Shown: positions 1-8,912 of the stretch, in pieces
How the letters are laid out: each line of letters begins with the position of its first letter
Numbering within the stretch: position 1 is the stretch's first letter
The notes under the pieces: generated by a model
What the model saw: only the letters and a program-made list of their open reading frames with translations
Databases searched by the model: none
What the model was told of the DNA's origin: nothing
Program-made: the position numbers and the translations under genes
Origin: Ruminococcus sp. OA3
GTDB taxonomy: Bacteria; Bacillota; Clostridia; Lachnospirales; Lachnospiraceae
Length of the DNA: 64,000 bases
Direction of reading: 5' to 3'
NCBI RefSeq assembly: GCF_022440845.1
Contig: NZ_JAKNTO010000001.1
Span: 1,736,001-1,800,000, forward strand

Positions 1-84
1 GACACAGAATTTGAATGGGAATTAAAGGCACCTCAAAAGGGATATGAACATGCAAGGCTTGAACGTATGATAGGAGGCAAGTAA
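1..84 (+). CDS. C-terminal end of an upstream phage protein (partial)
   Basis: An open frame runs from base 1 to a TAA stop at 82-84, giving the last 27 residues of a gene that begins outside the window. The tail is charged and ends in RMIGGK. Its last codons contain the AGGAGG ribosome binding site of the next gene, and the stop codon directly abuts that gene's ATG, so the two are probably translationally coupled. Position implies a phage tail or baseplate component, but nothing in these residues identifies it. Confidence 0.6.
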   Translation, partial: DTEFEWELKAPQKGYEHARLERMIGGK

Positions 85-3000
85 ATGGCAATCAGAAATA
101 GAAGAGGATTAAAAGAAGCATTTATCCCGTCAAGGCTCCTGCCGGGCGAATTTGCGGTGGCGACCGATACCGGCAATGCCTGGTACTGCTATGCAGCGGG
201 TCAGGTAAATCTGATTGCCACTGCCAAGGATATCAACACAATAAAAGCGGAAGCAGAATCTTATCAGGAAGCTCAGCAGATCATCCTTGACCGGATTGAG
301 CAGAGTATTGTGGCTACGAATGCAGATCTTGGAAATGTCAAAGAAGAAGTGCTGAGCCAGATCAATCAGGAACTGGATGCGCTTGACGGTAGAGTTCGTA
401 CCAACACAACCGATATCACAGAGCTGAAAAACGGCGCCGGGAAATACCCGATTGCGTCAGAGGCAGAGGCTTTGGCTGGCACCGCAAATGACAAGCTGAT
501 GTCACCGCTCAGAACTAAACAATACGTAGTTGAAAAAATGAAGGATGCTGTTACCTACCCCATCGCTACCGAATTAGAAGCGATTGCGGGTATTTCAGAT
601 CAAGTGCTGATGACGCCTTTAAAGGTGGCAAGGTACTGTGAAGAGAACGGAACCGGAGGAGGCGGGGGCGGCGGATCTACAATTCCCATTATGAACAGTT
701 CTTTTGAGGGCGGTTCTTTTGCGGCCGGGACAGAAGTGGAGATCCGGTATCGGTGGTCATCTCCCAATGAGGGATACGGCATTCTGCATGTGCTGCTCAA
801 TAACGTCGAAATCATCACAGAGGAAGTCCAGCAGGGACTCAACCGTGTGGTAATCCCAGGCCAGGTTAAGGGCAACTATACCGTGCTGATGTATGTAACG
901 GACAGGGGCGGGCTGACCACGGACCGGCTGACCTTCACGCTCAAGGTTGGTGGGCTTGATATCACAAGCACATTTGATGACAGCCAGGATTTTACGATCA
1001 AATCCGTTATCCGGATACCGGTTACTATTGACACTATCAGCTTAGATCCAATCTATATTAATACAACCATTGATAGCTCTGTCACCCGGTCCTCTGGGCA
1101 GCAGGGCTATAATATTGTGCAGCTTCCGACTCTTACGGCTGGCGCACACAAGGTCAGCATCCAGGCGGAGTCCGGGACTTATATTTCCAATATCTTATCC
1201 TACAACATCGTGATTGAGGACGCCGACACGCTGACGATCATCTGCGATTATGATGTGGAGCAGGTGAGTTACCGGGACCTGGTGGAGATCCCGTACCGGG
1301 TAAGTCTTAAGGGCGTCGATAAGTTTTCGGCAATCTACAAAGTCGATGGAACAGCCGTCAAAACACTCGAGATCAAATCAGGCACCAACATCTGGTCAAC
1401 CCGTGACCTGGAAGTCGGGGACCATGTGCTGCGGATTGAAGTAGCAACGCTGGACGGTAGCAAGACGGCTGCCGTGGAAAAATCCCTGCGGGTCAATGCA
1501 TCCAGTTATACACCCCTGCAGCCGGTTACAGATGCATCACTGCTCTGCTGGTTTGATGCAACCGGACGCACCAATCAGGATACAGATCGGGATGCCTGGA
1601 CAGATAAATCCGGCAACGACACCGTGGCAAATTTGGTGGACTTTAACTGGGGCAGCAATAATGGCTGGGTAGATAATGCCCTGAAGTGTAATGGCGGGTC
1701 CTATGTAGAGATCGACCTACAGGCGCTCAAAGACAATGCGCCATACGGCCTGACGGTAGATGTAAAATTCCGCACCCGTGACAGCGGCGATGAGCTGGAC
1801 TGTGTACTGGACATGAGAGGCAGTGACAGCAACAGTAAAGGTTGCGCAGTGGATACTGGAAATATGTATCTTAATTCCGGGACCACGAAAGTAAAATCGA
1901 CTGTGCTGGAAGAAGAAATCTCTAGGGCAACCTTTGTGATCGACAGGCAAAATAAACTTGCGAAAGTGTATAATAATGCCGTACTGACAGAGGCTTTTAT
2001 CATCCAGGCGAATGAAGATTTTACGAATAACGGTAAAATCTATCTGAACGCCCGTCTTGCCACGGTATCAGGAGCATGGGGGCCTGCTTATTTTGGAGAC
2101 TGCGAGATTTACAGTATTCGTGTGTATGAGCGTGCTTTGGAAGCAGACGAGATTGTCCAGAACCACATCGCGGATATCCCGGATCTCGTCGAGCAGGAGG
2201 AGAAATACCGGCTGAACTACCAGAACATGATGCCGACCATGTATTTTTATGGTGATACCAGCGCCATGACCAAGGATAACAAAGTTCCGCTTCGGATCCG
2301 GTATATCAGCACGGACAGTAATAAGTATGGGGAGAGCTTCGACTTGCCCGCCTGCTCAGTCAGCTGGCAGGGTACATCGTCGCTGCAATATGCCGTCAAG
2401 AACTATAAAATTCGCCTGCGTGATCAGGATGGCAGTAAGGTCAAATACAGCCCATTCCCGGACGGTATCCTGGAAGACACGTTCTGTTTAAAGGCAGACT
2501 ACATGGAGAGCAGCCACGCCAACAATACCGGTATGGCGCGCTTTATCAACGACTGCTTGTATGACGAACCGGTTCCGCCGCAGGAGACAAATACCAATGT
2601 GCGGACAACCATTGATGGATTTCCGATGCAGCTCTATATTGCACAGAGCAATGATACAACGCCGGTCTATATGGGAGTGTTCAATTTCAACCTGGACAAA
2701 GGCTGCAATGACAGTTTTGGATTTGATGAGAACACCATCAGCTTTGAGGTTGCATCCAACTCCGACACCAGCGCGGGAGCATTCAAGGACGATTCGGATG
2801 CCTCCATGCGACAAGACTTTGAGCTGCGGTATCCAGATGAAGATGATTGCACAATCGAACAGGTTGACGCGGCTTACACCAAAATGAAACGGGTAGTTAC
2901 ATGGGTGAAAAACAGTACGGAGGAGACCTTTGCGGCTGAAGTAGAGCAGTATTTTAATAAAGAGTATCTATTAAAATATTACCTGCAGGTCCATCTCTTC

Positions 3001-5496
3001 GGCATGGTCGATAACCTGGGTAAAAACATGATGCTGACTACGTGGGACGGACAGATCTGGTATCCACAGTTCTATGATATGGATACGCAGCTGGGACTGG
3101 ATAACACAGGATACCTTGAATTTTTAAGCGATATCGATGTAGTAGCCGGGGTCTATAATACCTCCGGATCTAAGCTCTGGACGATGGTGGCAACGGTGTT
3201 CGCTTACGAACTGGCTGAGAAGTATAAGACCATGCGGGCGTCCCGGTATACATTGGATAACATCCTGTCTTATTGGTACGGCGATCAGGTGGCTAAGATT
3301 GGGGAACGCCAATATAACGCCGACATGGAAGCCAAGTATATCCAGTTTAAAAGCGATTATCTTTTCATGCTGCATGGGCGCCGTTATGAGCATATGAAAC
3401 GTTGGATTACAGAGCGGCTACTGTACCTGGATACTATCTATGGGTATGAGGCAGATACCAGGCAGTCGATTACAATTAGGGCGAATAAGTCGGGAAGCGT
3501 GTATTTGATTATTGATACATACAGCCCGCAGTATCTCCGGATTGTATGGCGAAATGGTGTGGAGCAGAAACTGAAGGTTGGCCGGGACAGCAACGGAAAT
3601 ATGACATCTACAAGGTTTTCAGCAACTTTGGCAACCAGTACAGATCAGGAAATCATTATTTATAATGCCCGGCAGATTAAGAGAATTGCTAACATCGCAG
3701 CGTTGAATCCATCTGTGCTAAATATGGTCGAAGCAACAAAACTGGTGGAACTTGATTGCCAGAAGGCAACGCTGCTTGCGGATGTGCGATTATCAGCAAA
3801 TAATAGATTTTTAAGAAAACTTAACCTGACGGGATGTACGTTACTCGGGACGGCTTCAGGCGGCGGCAACACCCTGGATTTATCCAGTGTTTACAATATG
3901 CGTGAGTTAAATCTAAGCGGTACAGCATTGGAAAGTGTAATATTCCCGACAGACGGAAGTAATTACACAACCATAATTTTACCAACAACATTAAAATCTG
4001 TAGATGTGCAGAATATGCCAATGCTAGTGAAGCTGGCAACAAATTCATCTACGGGAGTCTTATCAACAAATAATTTGACTTTGCTAAAAATTATTAACTG
4101 TCCTAAGGTTAATTTTCCGACCGCGGGCAATATAAAAGCAGAATCTGTGTGGATAGAAAATTCAATAGCATCTTTTGGCTCACCTGTTATTGGTGATGGG
4201 ACTATAGAGGTTAAGTCAGTTATTATCAAGAGTACCATACCCCATATTCCGCGGATTACTGTGAATGGGAAATATGCGTCTAATGTTCCGAGTATGGAAA
4301 AACTGGAGATTAATTGCAACGTGAGGGAAGTTGTATTAACAAAAGTAGGGTTTACCGGGCCTCAGATTCTTGATTTCAGTGGAATTGCAAATGACTTTAG
4401 TTTGGTCATAGAAGATTTTGCAAATATTGAAAAGGTAATATTACCAACAAGTTTAAAAGGCATTGGAATATTGAAAAGTGCGTCTAAAAGTCTTTCAGGA
4501 AATATTGCGTTTCCAGACAACCTTAAACAGTATTCTGTTTGCCTTACCGGTCATGAACAGGATGAAATCATTGATTTTAGTTCTGTTTTAATCACAGACT
4601 ATTTATCATTGGATAGTATTGATCCTCAAAAAGAGGTACTGATAAATGTAGATTTAACACAGGCACGGACGGGGCGCTGGTTGACTGGTGCCCCTCAAGA
4701 AACAGCGGATTATCTGCGTATTGAATCGAATAATGTTTCTGGAAATATCAAGTATGCTGACAGATTTTTGATGCCTTATTCTTCAGCAGATATAAGAAAA
4801 ACTGTAACGGATGAAAGATTGGCGCAGATTAATTTTGACACATCTGCTTCGGAAAGCTTTTTATATGCATTTCGGTATATGAAATTGATTACACGGATTC
4901 CTGATCTTGATGCTTCAAATGTAACGAGGTTTAGCAACATGTGTGCTGGATGTGATGAGCTGGTTGATATCTCTAATCTAAACACATCAAATGGGGAGGA
5001 CTTTAGCTACATGTTTGCCGCATGCGAGAGCCTGATTACAATTCCGCCAATGGATGTATCGAAAGGAATAAGTTTCGAAAGAATGTTTAATACTTGTCCA
5101 AAGTTAGAAAATGTTTCCAGGCTAAATACTCTGGCTGGCGAAAAATTTGCGTATATGTTTTATGGGTGTTCACGTCTTACGTCAATAGGAGGAATTAATT
5201 TTACAAATATGCTGTCAACAGGTCTCGGACCCAATAGTCTGTTTTACCAATGTTCCAGCCTTGAAAATGTTGTTTTTGAAGGAGCCGTCAATAAGAATAT
5301 GGCGTCTACAAATTACCAGACATATTTATATAATACAAAATTATCTCCAGAATCTGTAGCTTCACTCGTAGCCGCGCTGGAGGACTATTCTGATTCAACG
5401 GCAGTCACACTGAGAATCGGCTCAACCGGTTACGCCAACCTCACCGACGAACTAAAAGCCGCGGCGGCAGCCAAAAACTGGACACTGACGTCATAA
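85..5496 (+). CDS. Giant prophage tail/receptor-binding protein with CotH-kinase-like domain and leucine-rich repeats
   Basis: This 1803-residue protein sits just before the holin and endolysin, the usual place for a tail fibre or receptor-binding protein. The N-terminus (about 1-120) looks like a tail attachment module ending in a coiled region. Two copies of a roughly 32-residue motif starting YPIA follow (about 122-188), then a glycine linker near 190. Ig-like segments and a concanavalin/LamG-like segment (about 485-690) come next. Residues about 715-1105 resemble a CotH kinase domain, with KNYKIRL, FCLKADYMESS, NLDKGCND and PQFYDMDTQLGLDN motifs. The rest (about 1200-1720) is leucine-rich, ending in BspA/DUF285-like repeats of the type NVTRFSNMCAGCDELVDI. 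The start is supported by AGGAGG at 72-77. Whether the kinase-like domain is catalytic is unknown; the architecture is seen, host binding is inferred. Confidence 0.85.
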   Translation: MAIRNRRGLKEAFIPSRLLPGEFAVATDTGNAWYCYAAGQVNLIATAKDINTIKAEAESYQEAQQIILDRIEQSIVATNADLGNVKEEVLSQINQELDALDGRVRTNTTDITELKNGAGKYPIASEAEALAGTANDKLMSPLRTKQYVVEKMKDAVTYPIATELEAIAGISDQVLMTPLKVARYCEENGTGGGGGGGSTIPIMNSSFEGGSFAAGTEVEIRYRWSSPNEGYGILHVLLNNVEIITEEVQQGLNRVVIPGQVKGNYTVLMYVTDRGGLTTDRLTFTLKVGGLDITSTFDDSQDFTIKSVIRIPVTIDTISLDPIYINTTIDSSVTRSSGQQGYNIVQLPTLTAGAHKVSIQAESGTYISNILSYNIVIEDADTLTIICDYDVEQVSYRDLVEIPYRVSLKGVDKFSAIYKVDGTAVKTLEIKSGTNIWSTRDLEVGDHVLRIEVATLDGSKTAAVEKSLRVNASSYTPLQPVTDASLLCWFDATGRTNQDTDRDAWTDKSGNDTVANLVDFNWGSNNGWVDNALKCNGGSYVEIDLQALKDNAPYGLTVDVKFRTRDSGDELDCVLDMRGSDSNSKGCAVDTGNMYLNSGTTKVKSTVLEEEISRATFVIDRQNKLAKVYNNAVLTEAFIIQANEDFTNNGKIYLNARLATVSGAWGPAYFGDCEIYSIRVYERALEADEIVQNHIADIPDLVEQEEKYRLNYQNMMPTMYFYGDTSAMTKDNKVPLRIRYISTDSNKYGESFDLPACSVSWQGTSSLQYAVKNYKIRLRDQDGSKVKYSPFPDGILEDTFCLKADYMESSHANNTGMARFINDCLYDEPVPPQETNTNVRTTIDGFPMQLYIAQSNDTTPVYMGVFNFNLDKGCNDSFGFDENTISFEVASNSDTSAGAFKDDSDASMRQDFELRYPDEDDCTIEQVDAAYTKMKRVVTWVKNSTEETFAAEVEQYFNKEYLLKYYLQVHLFGMVDNLGKNMMLTTWDGQIWYPQFYDMDTQLGLDNTGYLEFLSDIDVVAGVYNTSGSKLWTMVATVFAYELAEKYKTMRASRYTLDNILSYWYGDQVAKIGERQYNADMEAKYIQFKSDYLFMLHGRRYEHMKRWITERLLYLDTIYGYEADTRQSITIRANKSGSVYLIIDTYSPQYLRIVWRNGVEQKLKVGRDSNGNMTSTRFSATLATSTDQEIIIYNARQIKRIANIAALNPSVLNMVEATKLVELDCQKATLLADVRLSANNRFLRKLNLTGCTLLGTASGGGNTLDLSSVYNMRELNLSGTALESVIFPTDGSNYTTIILPTTLKSVDVQNMPMLVKLATNSSTGVLSTNNLTLLKIINCPKVNFPTAGNIKAESVWIENSIASFGSPVIGDGTIEVKSVIIKSTIPHIPRITVNGKYASNVPSMEKLEINCNVREVVLTKVGFTGPQILDFSGIANDFSLVIEDFANIEKVILPTSLKGIGILKSASKSLSGNIAFPDNLKQYSVCLTGHEQDEIIDFSSVLITDYLSLDSIDPQKEVLINVDLTQARTGRWLTGAPQETADYLRIESNNVSGNIKYADRFLMPYSSADIRKTVTDERLAQINFDTSASESFLYAFRYMKLITRIPDLDASNVTRFSNMCAGCDELVDISNLNTSNGEDFSYMFAACESLITIPPMDVSKGISFERMFNTCPKLENVSRLNTLAGEKFAYMFYGCSRLTSIGGINFTNMLSTGLGPNSLFYQCSSLENVVFEGAVNKNMASTNYQTYLYNTKLSPESVASLVAALEDYSDSTAVTLRIGSTGYANLTDELKAAAAAKNWTLTS

Positions 5497-5560
5497 AGGG
5501 TATGCAATAACGGGCGCTGTAAGCTGCGGCTCCCGGCAAAACCACAAGGAGGTGGTACAT

Positions 5561-5917
5561 ATGCAGATTATACAGAAACCCGGATACACGGAACTTCTCG
5601 CAGACCCCGGCAAACTCATCGTAAAAGTCGGCACCACATCCCCCGGCAGTACAGCAATGGTGCTGGCGGTGTCTGACAGCCCGGATAACTATGAGGAGAT
5701 TGACGAGCTGGCAGAAGGCTTGCCGGAGGAACCGGTGGAGCCTGAAGACCCGCCTTATGAGATTGTGCCGGATCCGGAGGGAAAGATTGATTATGAGACG
5801 GCGCAGAGGCTGATGAATGATATCGTGCTGTTGAAACAGCGGACGATGGAGTTGCAGGCTGATAATGAGATGCTGACAGAATGCCTGCTGGAAGTCAGCA
5901 CAATGATTTATGATTAA
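5561..5917 (+). CDS. Small acidic prophage protein
   Basis: This 118-residue protein is encoded directly after the tail gene. The ATG at 5561 is preferred over an in-frame GTG at 5552 because AGGAGG at 5547-5552 lies eight bases before the ATG. It begins MQIIQKPGYTELLADPGK, has an acidic, proline-rich middle (EEPVEPEDPPYE) and ends in a likely coiled coil (about 80-118). Proteins of this size and position often follow tail fibre genes in Firmicutes phages, perhaps as chaperone or tail-end proteins. No family was recognised, and the function is unknown. Confidence 0.7.
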   Translation: MQIIQKPGYTELLADPGKLIVKVGTTSPGSTAMVLAVSDSPDNYEEIDELAEGLPEEPVEPEDPPYEIVPDPEGKIDYETAQRLMNDIVLLKQRTMELQADNEMLTECLLEVSTMIYD

Positions 5918-5960
5918 GCCATTATTGTGCAGGCTATTATTCGGAAAGGAAGGTGAGACC

Positions 5961-6092
5961 ATGATGGCGATGTTATGGGCACAGCAGATCATGCTGGGAA
6001 AGAGAACATATGACCAGGTGCCGCGATTGCTGAAAGAGAAAGTGAAAGAAATCCTGATCGACAGCGGGTGCGAGGATTTGGCACCGGAATGA
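5961..6092 (+). CDS. Very small phage protein, CD1375/XkdX-like
   Basis: A 43-residue protein starts at ATG 5961 behind a GGAAGGTGAG ribosome binding site. It reads MMAMLWAQQIMLGKRTYDQV and continues with a helix ending in an acidic tail. The pattern 'short helix, GK, aromatic, VP, lysine-rich helix' matches the small proteins found between tail fibre and holin genes in many clostridial prophages (CD1375-like or XkdX-like). The longer frame from 5910 has no good ribosome binding site and overlaps the previous gene. The role is unknown. Confidence 0.6.
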   Translation: MMAMLWAQQIMLGKRTYDQVPRLLKEKVKEILIDSGCEDLAPE

Positions 6093-6149
6093 TGAGCAGG
6101 ACCGGAGACGGTCTTATTTATTGGCAAAAACACGAAACGAGGACTAAGC

Positions 6150-6428
6150 ATGTATATCGGAGCAGAACAGGTTATTATGGCAGGCAGTGTTATCGCAGCA
6201 TTGTCTGCCATATTTGCGGTCATTTTTGCCGTGTACCGTTGGTATCTAAAACAGAATAGCCAGGACAGGGAGATTGAGAAGATGAAACAGGAGCAATGTC
6301 TGCTTACCTATGGAATTCTTGCCTGCCTGAAAGGGCTGAAAGAACAGGGCTGCAATGGGCCAGTATCAGAGGCTATTGACAGAATAGAGAAACACATCAA
6401 CAAACAAGCACATGACCAGGAGGTATAA
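6150..6428 (+). CDS. Single-membrane-span phage protein, probably holin-associated
   Basis: This 92-residue protein has one N-terminal transmembrane helix (about 8-32, GSVIAALSAIFAVIFAVYRW) followed by a charged helical domain with cysteines (QCLLTYGILACLKGL). It lies two bases before the holin gene and is surely co-transcribed with it. The topology resembles XhlA/BhlA-type accessory proteins that help holin or endolysin release. No exact family was recognised; the lysis role comes from position and topology. Confidence 0.65.
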   Translation: MYIGAEQVIMAGSVIAALSAIFAVIFAVYRWYLKQNSQDREIEKMKQEQCLLTYGILACLKGLKEQGCNGPVSEAIDRIEKHINKQAHDQEV

Positions 6429-6430
6429 GT

Positions 6431-6703
6431 ATGGATTTTACAGGTATTACAAGTGTGGTAGCAATTACGGTAATCTGTTTTTTGGTAGGACAGGTGATCA
6501 AAGCAACGGGGATTGATAACAAATGGATCCCGGTAATCGTAGGGGTAGCAGGTGGCTTTCTTGGAATTGCCGGTATGTTCATTATCCCAGATTTTCCGGC
6601 AGCGGATTACATAAACGCTGCAGCAGTCGGTATTGTGTCGGGGCTGGCATCCACCGGAGCAAATCAGATTTATAAACAGACTAAGAACACGGAGGGCGAG
6701 TAA
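6431..6703 (+). CDS. Phage holin
   Basis: A 90-residue hydrophobic protein with three predicted membrane segments (about 5-22, 30-52 and 60-78) and a short polar C-terminus ending in KQTKNTEGE. The pattern of an N-terminal helix, IKATGIDNKWIPVIVGVAGG and a glycine/alanine-rich last helix resembles the phage holin family found in many Clostridia prophages. Holins form the membrane lesion that lets the endolysin reach peptidoglycan. AGGAGGTATAAGT precedes the ATG. The adjacent endolysin supports the call. Confidence 0.85.
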   Translation: MDFTGITSVVAITVICFLVGQVIKATGIDNKWIPVIVGVAGGFLGIAGMFIIPDFPAADYINAAAVGIVSGLASTGANQIYKQTKNTEGE

Positions 6704-6734
6704 TCGTCCTCTTTTTAATTGCAGAGGTGCGGCC

Positions 6735-6893
6735 ATGACAGAGCAGGAGATAGAGGATTTTGTACGATACCTGGATAAGGATACGCGCGGCTACTGTGTG
6801 GCACCCGATCAGCAGAATCCAGACTGTTGTGACTGCTATCTCTGCAGATTTACGTTTTTTAACCAGGTAAGAGAGGAGCTGAAAAGCTTATGA
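6735..6893 (+). CDS. Small cysteine-rich protein between holin and endolysin
   Basis: A 52-residue protein from ATG 6735 with GAGGTGCGGCC upstream. Four cysteines are clustered in the middle (GYCVAPDQQNPDCCDCYLC), suggesting metal binding or disulfides. The stop overlaps the endolysin start by four bases (ATGA type), so the genes are translationally coupled. No family was recognised. It could regulate lysis timing, but nothing in the sequence shows this. Confidence 0.6.
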   Translation: MTEQEIEDFVRYLDKDTRGYCVAPDQQNPDCCDCYLCRFTFFNQVREELKSL

Positions 6894-8287
6894 GCATTAA
6901 TATAGAAGCCGAAAAACGGGCTTATAAACATTTTGTTGCTGCAGGCATGACACCGGCCGGCGCCTGCGGGTTGATCGGAAATCTGGAAGCGGAGTCTGAT
7001 GGGTTTTGGTGTAATCGCCTGGAATACCTGTGCGTCAAACGCCTGAAAGAGCGCGGAAAGGTGTACACTGATACGAGTTATACGGCTGCGGTTGACAGTG
7101 GAAAGATTAGCTGCGAGGAATTTCTGCACCCGATCCCCGGCAAGCAGTATGGCTATGGGCTGGCACAATGGACAACCCCGGCGCGCAAGTCTGGATTGTA
7201 CACGCGGGTGAAACAGAGAGGGGTGTCGATTGCGGACGAGGCTGTGCAACTTGACTATGTGCTGTACGAGCTGGAGCATGTGTTTCCGAGTGTCCTGAAA
7301 GTGCTGAAAACAGCAGCCAGTATTCGGACAGCATCGGATATCGTACTACGAAAATTTGAAGCACCGGCCGGGATCACGGAAGCTACATGTAAGAGCCGGG
7401 CAGCCAGAGGGCAGAAGTTTTATGATCATTATGTGAAGGGAGTAGCCATGACAAAACAAAATGCGATTGACAAGCTGATCAGCGTGGCGTCCGCAGAAGT
7501 CGGATACCTGGAAAAGAAGAGCAACAGCCAGCTGGACAGCAAAACAGCCAATGCGGGCAGCAACAATTACACCAAATATGCCAGGGATTACCGGACATTT
7601 GCGGGCGTCAACTACCAGGGACAGGCCTGGTGTGATATGTTTGTGGACTGGTGTTTTGTACAGGCATTTGGGAAGGAGAACGCAAGGGAACTGCTTGGCG
7701 GGGGATTCTCTGCCTATACACCGACCAGCGCCCAGTATTATAAAAATAAGAAGCAGTGGCATGCCGCGCCGCAGGCAGGGGACCAGGTCTTTTTCCATAA
7801 TTCCAGCAGGATCTGCCATACCGGTATCGTGTACCGGGTATCCGGCAATACGGTGTATACGATCGAGGGCAATACGTCCGGGGCGTCCGGGGTGATTGCC
7901 AACGGCGGCGGGGTATGTAAAAAGTCGTATGCACTTGGCAACTCACGGGTCAGCGGTTACGGCCGGCCGGATTGGAGCCTGGTGACGGGGAGTGGGGTAG
8001 ATGTACCGACAACACCGAAAGGAGATGCAGTATATATGTTCAGTATGAAAACAGTGAAAAGAGGAGAGACCGGCACTCATGTGCTGCTGGTACAGGAAAT
8101 TTTAAGGGCCCGTGGTTATAAGGGCAAAGACGGCAAGGTCCTGGAGCTCGACCGGAGCTGCGGGGACAACACGGTCTATGCCATTACTGCTTATCAGAGA
8201 GACCGGGAGAAGCAGTCTCCGGGTATTTGTGGCGGTGTAGACGGTGTTGCAGGGGAGAAGACCCTGCGGGATCTGATCGCGCTTTAA
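6890..8287 (+). CDS. Prophage endolysin: tail-lysozyme-like, CHAP/NlpC-like and peptidoglycan-binding domains
   Basis: This 465-residue cell-wall hydrolase has three parts. Residues 1-185 resemble the phage tail lysozyme family (HFVAAGMTPAGACGLIGNLEAES, with YGYGLAQWT). Residues about 190-365 resemble a CHAP/NlpC-type amidase, with catalytic Cys in GQAWCDMFVDW and His in CHTGIVY. Residues about 385-465 form a PG_binding_1-like domain (KRGETGTHVLLVQEILRARG). It has no signal peptide, which fits holin-dependent release. Two catalytic domains would cut glycan and peptide bonds. It is the last gene of the late operon on this strand. Confidence 0.9.
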   Translation: MSINIEAEKRAYKHFVAAGMTPAGACGLIGNLEAESDGFWCNRLEYLCVKRLKERGKVYTDTSYTAAVDSGKISCEEFLHPIPGKQYGYGLAQWTTPARKSGLYTRVKQRGVSIADEAVQLDYVLYELEHVFPSVLKVLKTAASIRTASDIVLRKFEAPAGITEATCKSRAARGQKFYDHYVKGVAMTKQNAIDKLISVASAEVGYLEKKSNSQLDSKTANAGSNNYTKYARDYRTFAGVNYQGQAWCDMFVDWCFVQAFGKENARELLGGGFSAYTPTSAQYYKNKKQWHAAPQAGDQVFFHNSSRICHTGIVYRVSGNTVYTIEGNTSGASGVIANGGGVCKKSYALGNSRVSGYGRPDWSLVTGSGVDVPTTPKGDAVYMFSMKTVKRGETGTHVLLVQEILRARGYKGKDGKVLELDRSCGDNTVYAITAYQRDREKQSPGICGGVDGVAGEKTLRDLIAL

Positions 8288-8396
8288 GCCTGTCCTGTGA
8301 TGGGCTTGAAATAGTCTTATCAGGGAGGAGGGAAGTGTGTAACTCGTTGACGTTGCAATTAGCAATCTAAGTTTCTGACGCTATATCTTGTAAAAA

Positions 8397-8420
8397 CCCC
8401 CGGCTGCGCTATGCCGGGGG
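8397..8420 (-). terminator. Intrinsic terminator for the minus-strand Spo0A-like gene
   Basis: A perfect 8-bp stem (CCCCCGGC / GCCGGGGG) with an 8-base loop. On the minus strand it is followed by TTTTTA, so it best terminates leftward transcription from the gene ending at 8527. On the plus strand it is followed by AAAAATCTTT, which makes it a weaker stop for the endolysin operon. The stretch 8288-8396 otherwise holds no gene I can support. Confidence 0.75.
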
Positions 8421-8479
8421 AAAAATCTTTATGCTCGCGGAATCAACAGAAAACCGCTCCCGCCTAACGGGTAGTACTA

Positions 8480-8510
8480 ATCTCTCGACAAAATTCGACA
8501 AATGAAAGTC
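8480..8510. promoter_or_regulatory. Tandem 0A-box-like sites near the prophage end
   Basis: On the minus strand TTTGTCGAATTTTGTCGAGA contains one perfect core of the Spo0A recognition box (TGTCGAA) and a second with one mismatch (TGTCGAG), spaced exactly 10 bp. A third GAC-like unit lies 10-11 bp further on. The 10-bp head-to-tail spacing is that of tandem 0A boxes bound by Spo0A. The sites lie between the terminator at 8397-8420 and the stop of the Spo0A-like gene. No obvious target promoter was identified, so function is inferred. Confidence 0.5.
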
Positions 8511-8526
8511 AAAAATTAACCAGCAA

Positions 8527-8868
8527 TCAAAATGCTGGCAAATCAGTAAGATATGTACAGAGATAGAGGATCAGTTCTTTGGGAGAGGGTGGTTCAATTA
8601 GTTTTCGCTTTACGATCTGTTCCAGTTTCGTGTGATCACCATACTCCCAACAATCGCTGGAAGCTCTGGATATGCTTCTGGCAATCGATTTTACAGGCAG
8701 GCCGGTTTCCTGAGAGATCAACGGATACACCTGTCGTTCCAGATTGAGTCCCATGTAAAAAGGCAGTTGACAGCTGTAGTAAACCGCCAAAGCCAGACAA
8801 TAATAGCTTCTGTGGCATGGATGTCCGGATATGGACTGAATCAGTGTAATAACATCTCTTAAAGTCAT
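8527..8868 (-). CDS. Stand-alone Spo0A C-terminal-domain-like DNA-binding protein (prophage side)
   Basis: A 113-residue protein from ATG 8868, chosen because GGGAGGAGAA lies just upstream; the longer open frame to 9018 has no such site. The whole chain aligns with the DNA-binding effector domain of Spo0A: an N-terminal helix (VITLIQSISGHP), aromatic pair YY, a YPLI segment, the helix-turn-helix region (LPVKSIARSISRASSDCWEYG) and the end (PSPKELILYLCTYL). There is no receiver domain, so it cannot be switched by phosphorylation as Spo0A is. It is about two-thirds identical by eye to the protein at 10009-10353. It lies at the prophage end, opposite to the late genes, as lysogenic conversion genes often do. 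DNA binding is inferred. Confidence 0.75.
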   Translation of the reverse strand: MTLRDVITLIQSISGHPCHRSYYCLALAVYYSCQLPFYMGLNLERQVYPLISQETGLPVKSIARSISRASSDCWEYGDHTKLEQIVKRKLIEPPSPKELILYLCTYLTDLPAF

Positions 8869-8912
8869 AAAGTTCTCCTCCCTTAGTGCATATGCTAACA
8901 ATAATTTTACAC

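Noticed and set aside
3660-5496. Diversity-generating retroelement variable region at the 3' end of the tail gene
   Set aside because: No reverse transcriptase, accessory gene or template repeat is seen in the window; the composition shift is better explained by module exchange.
5441-6223. 260-codon minus-strand open frame across the small phage genes
   Set aside because: It runs antisense through four well-supported plus-strand genes with their own ribosome sites, and its translation has no recognisable family pattern.
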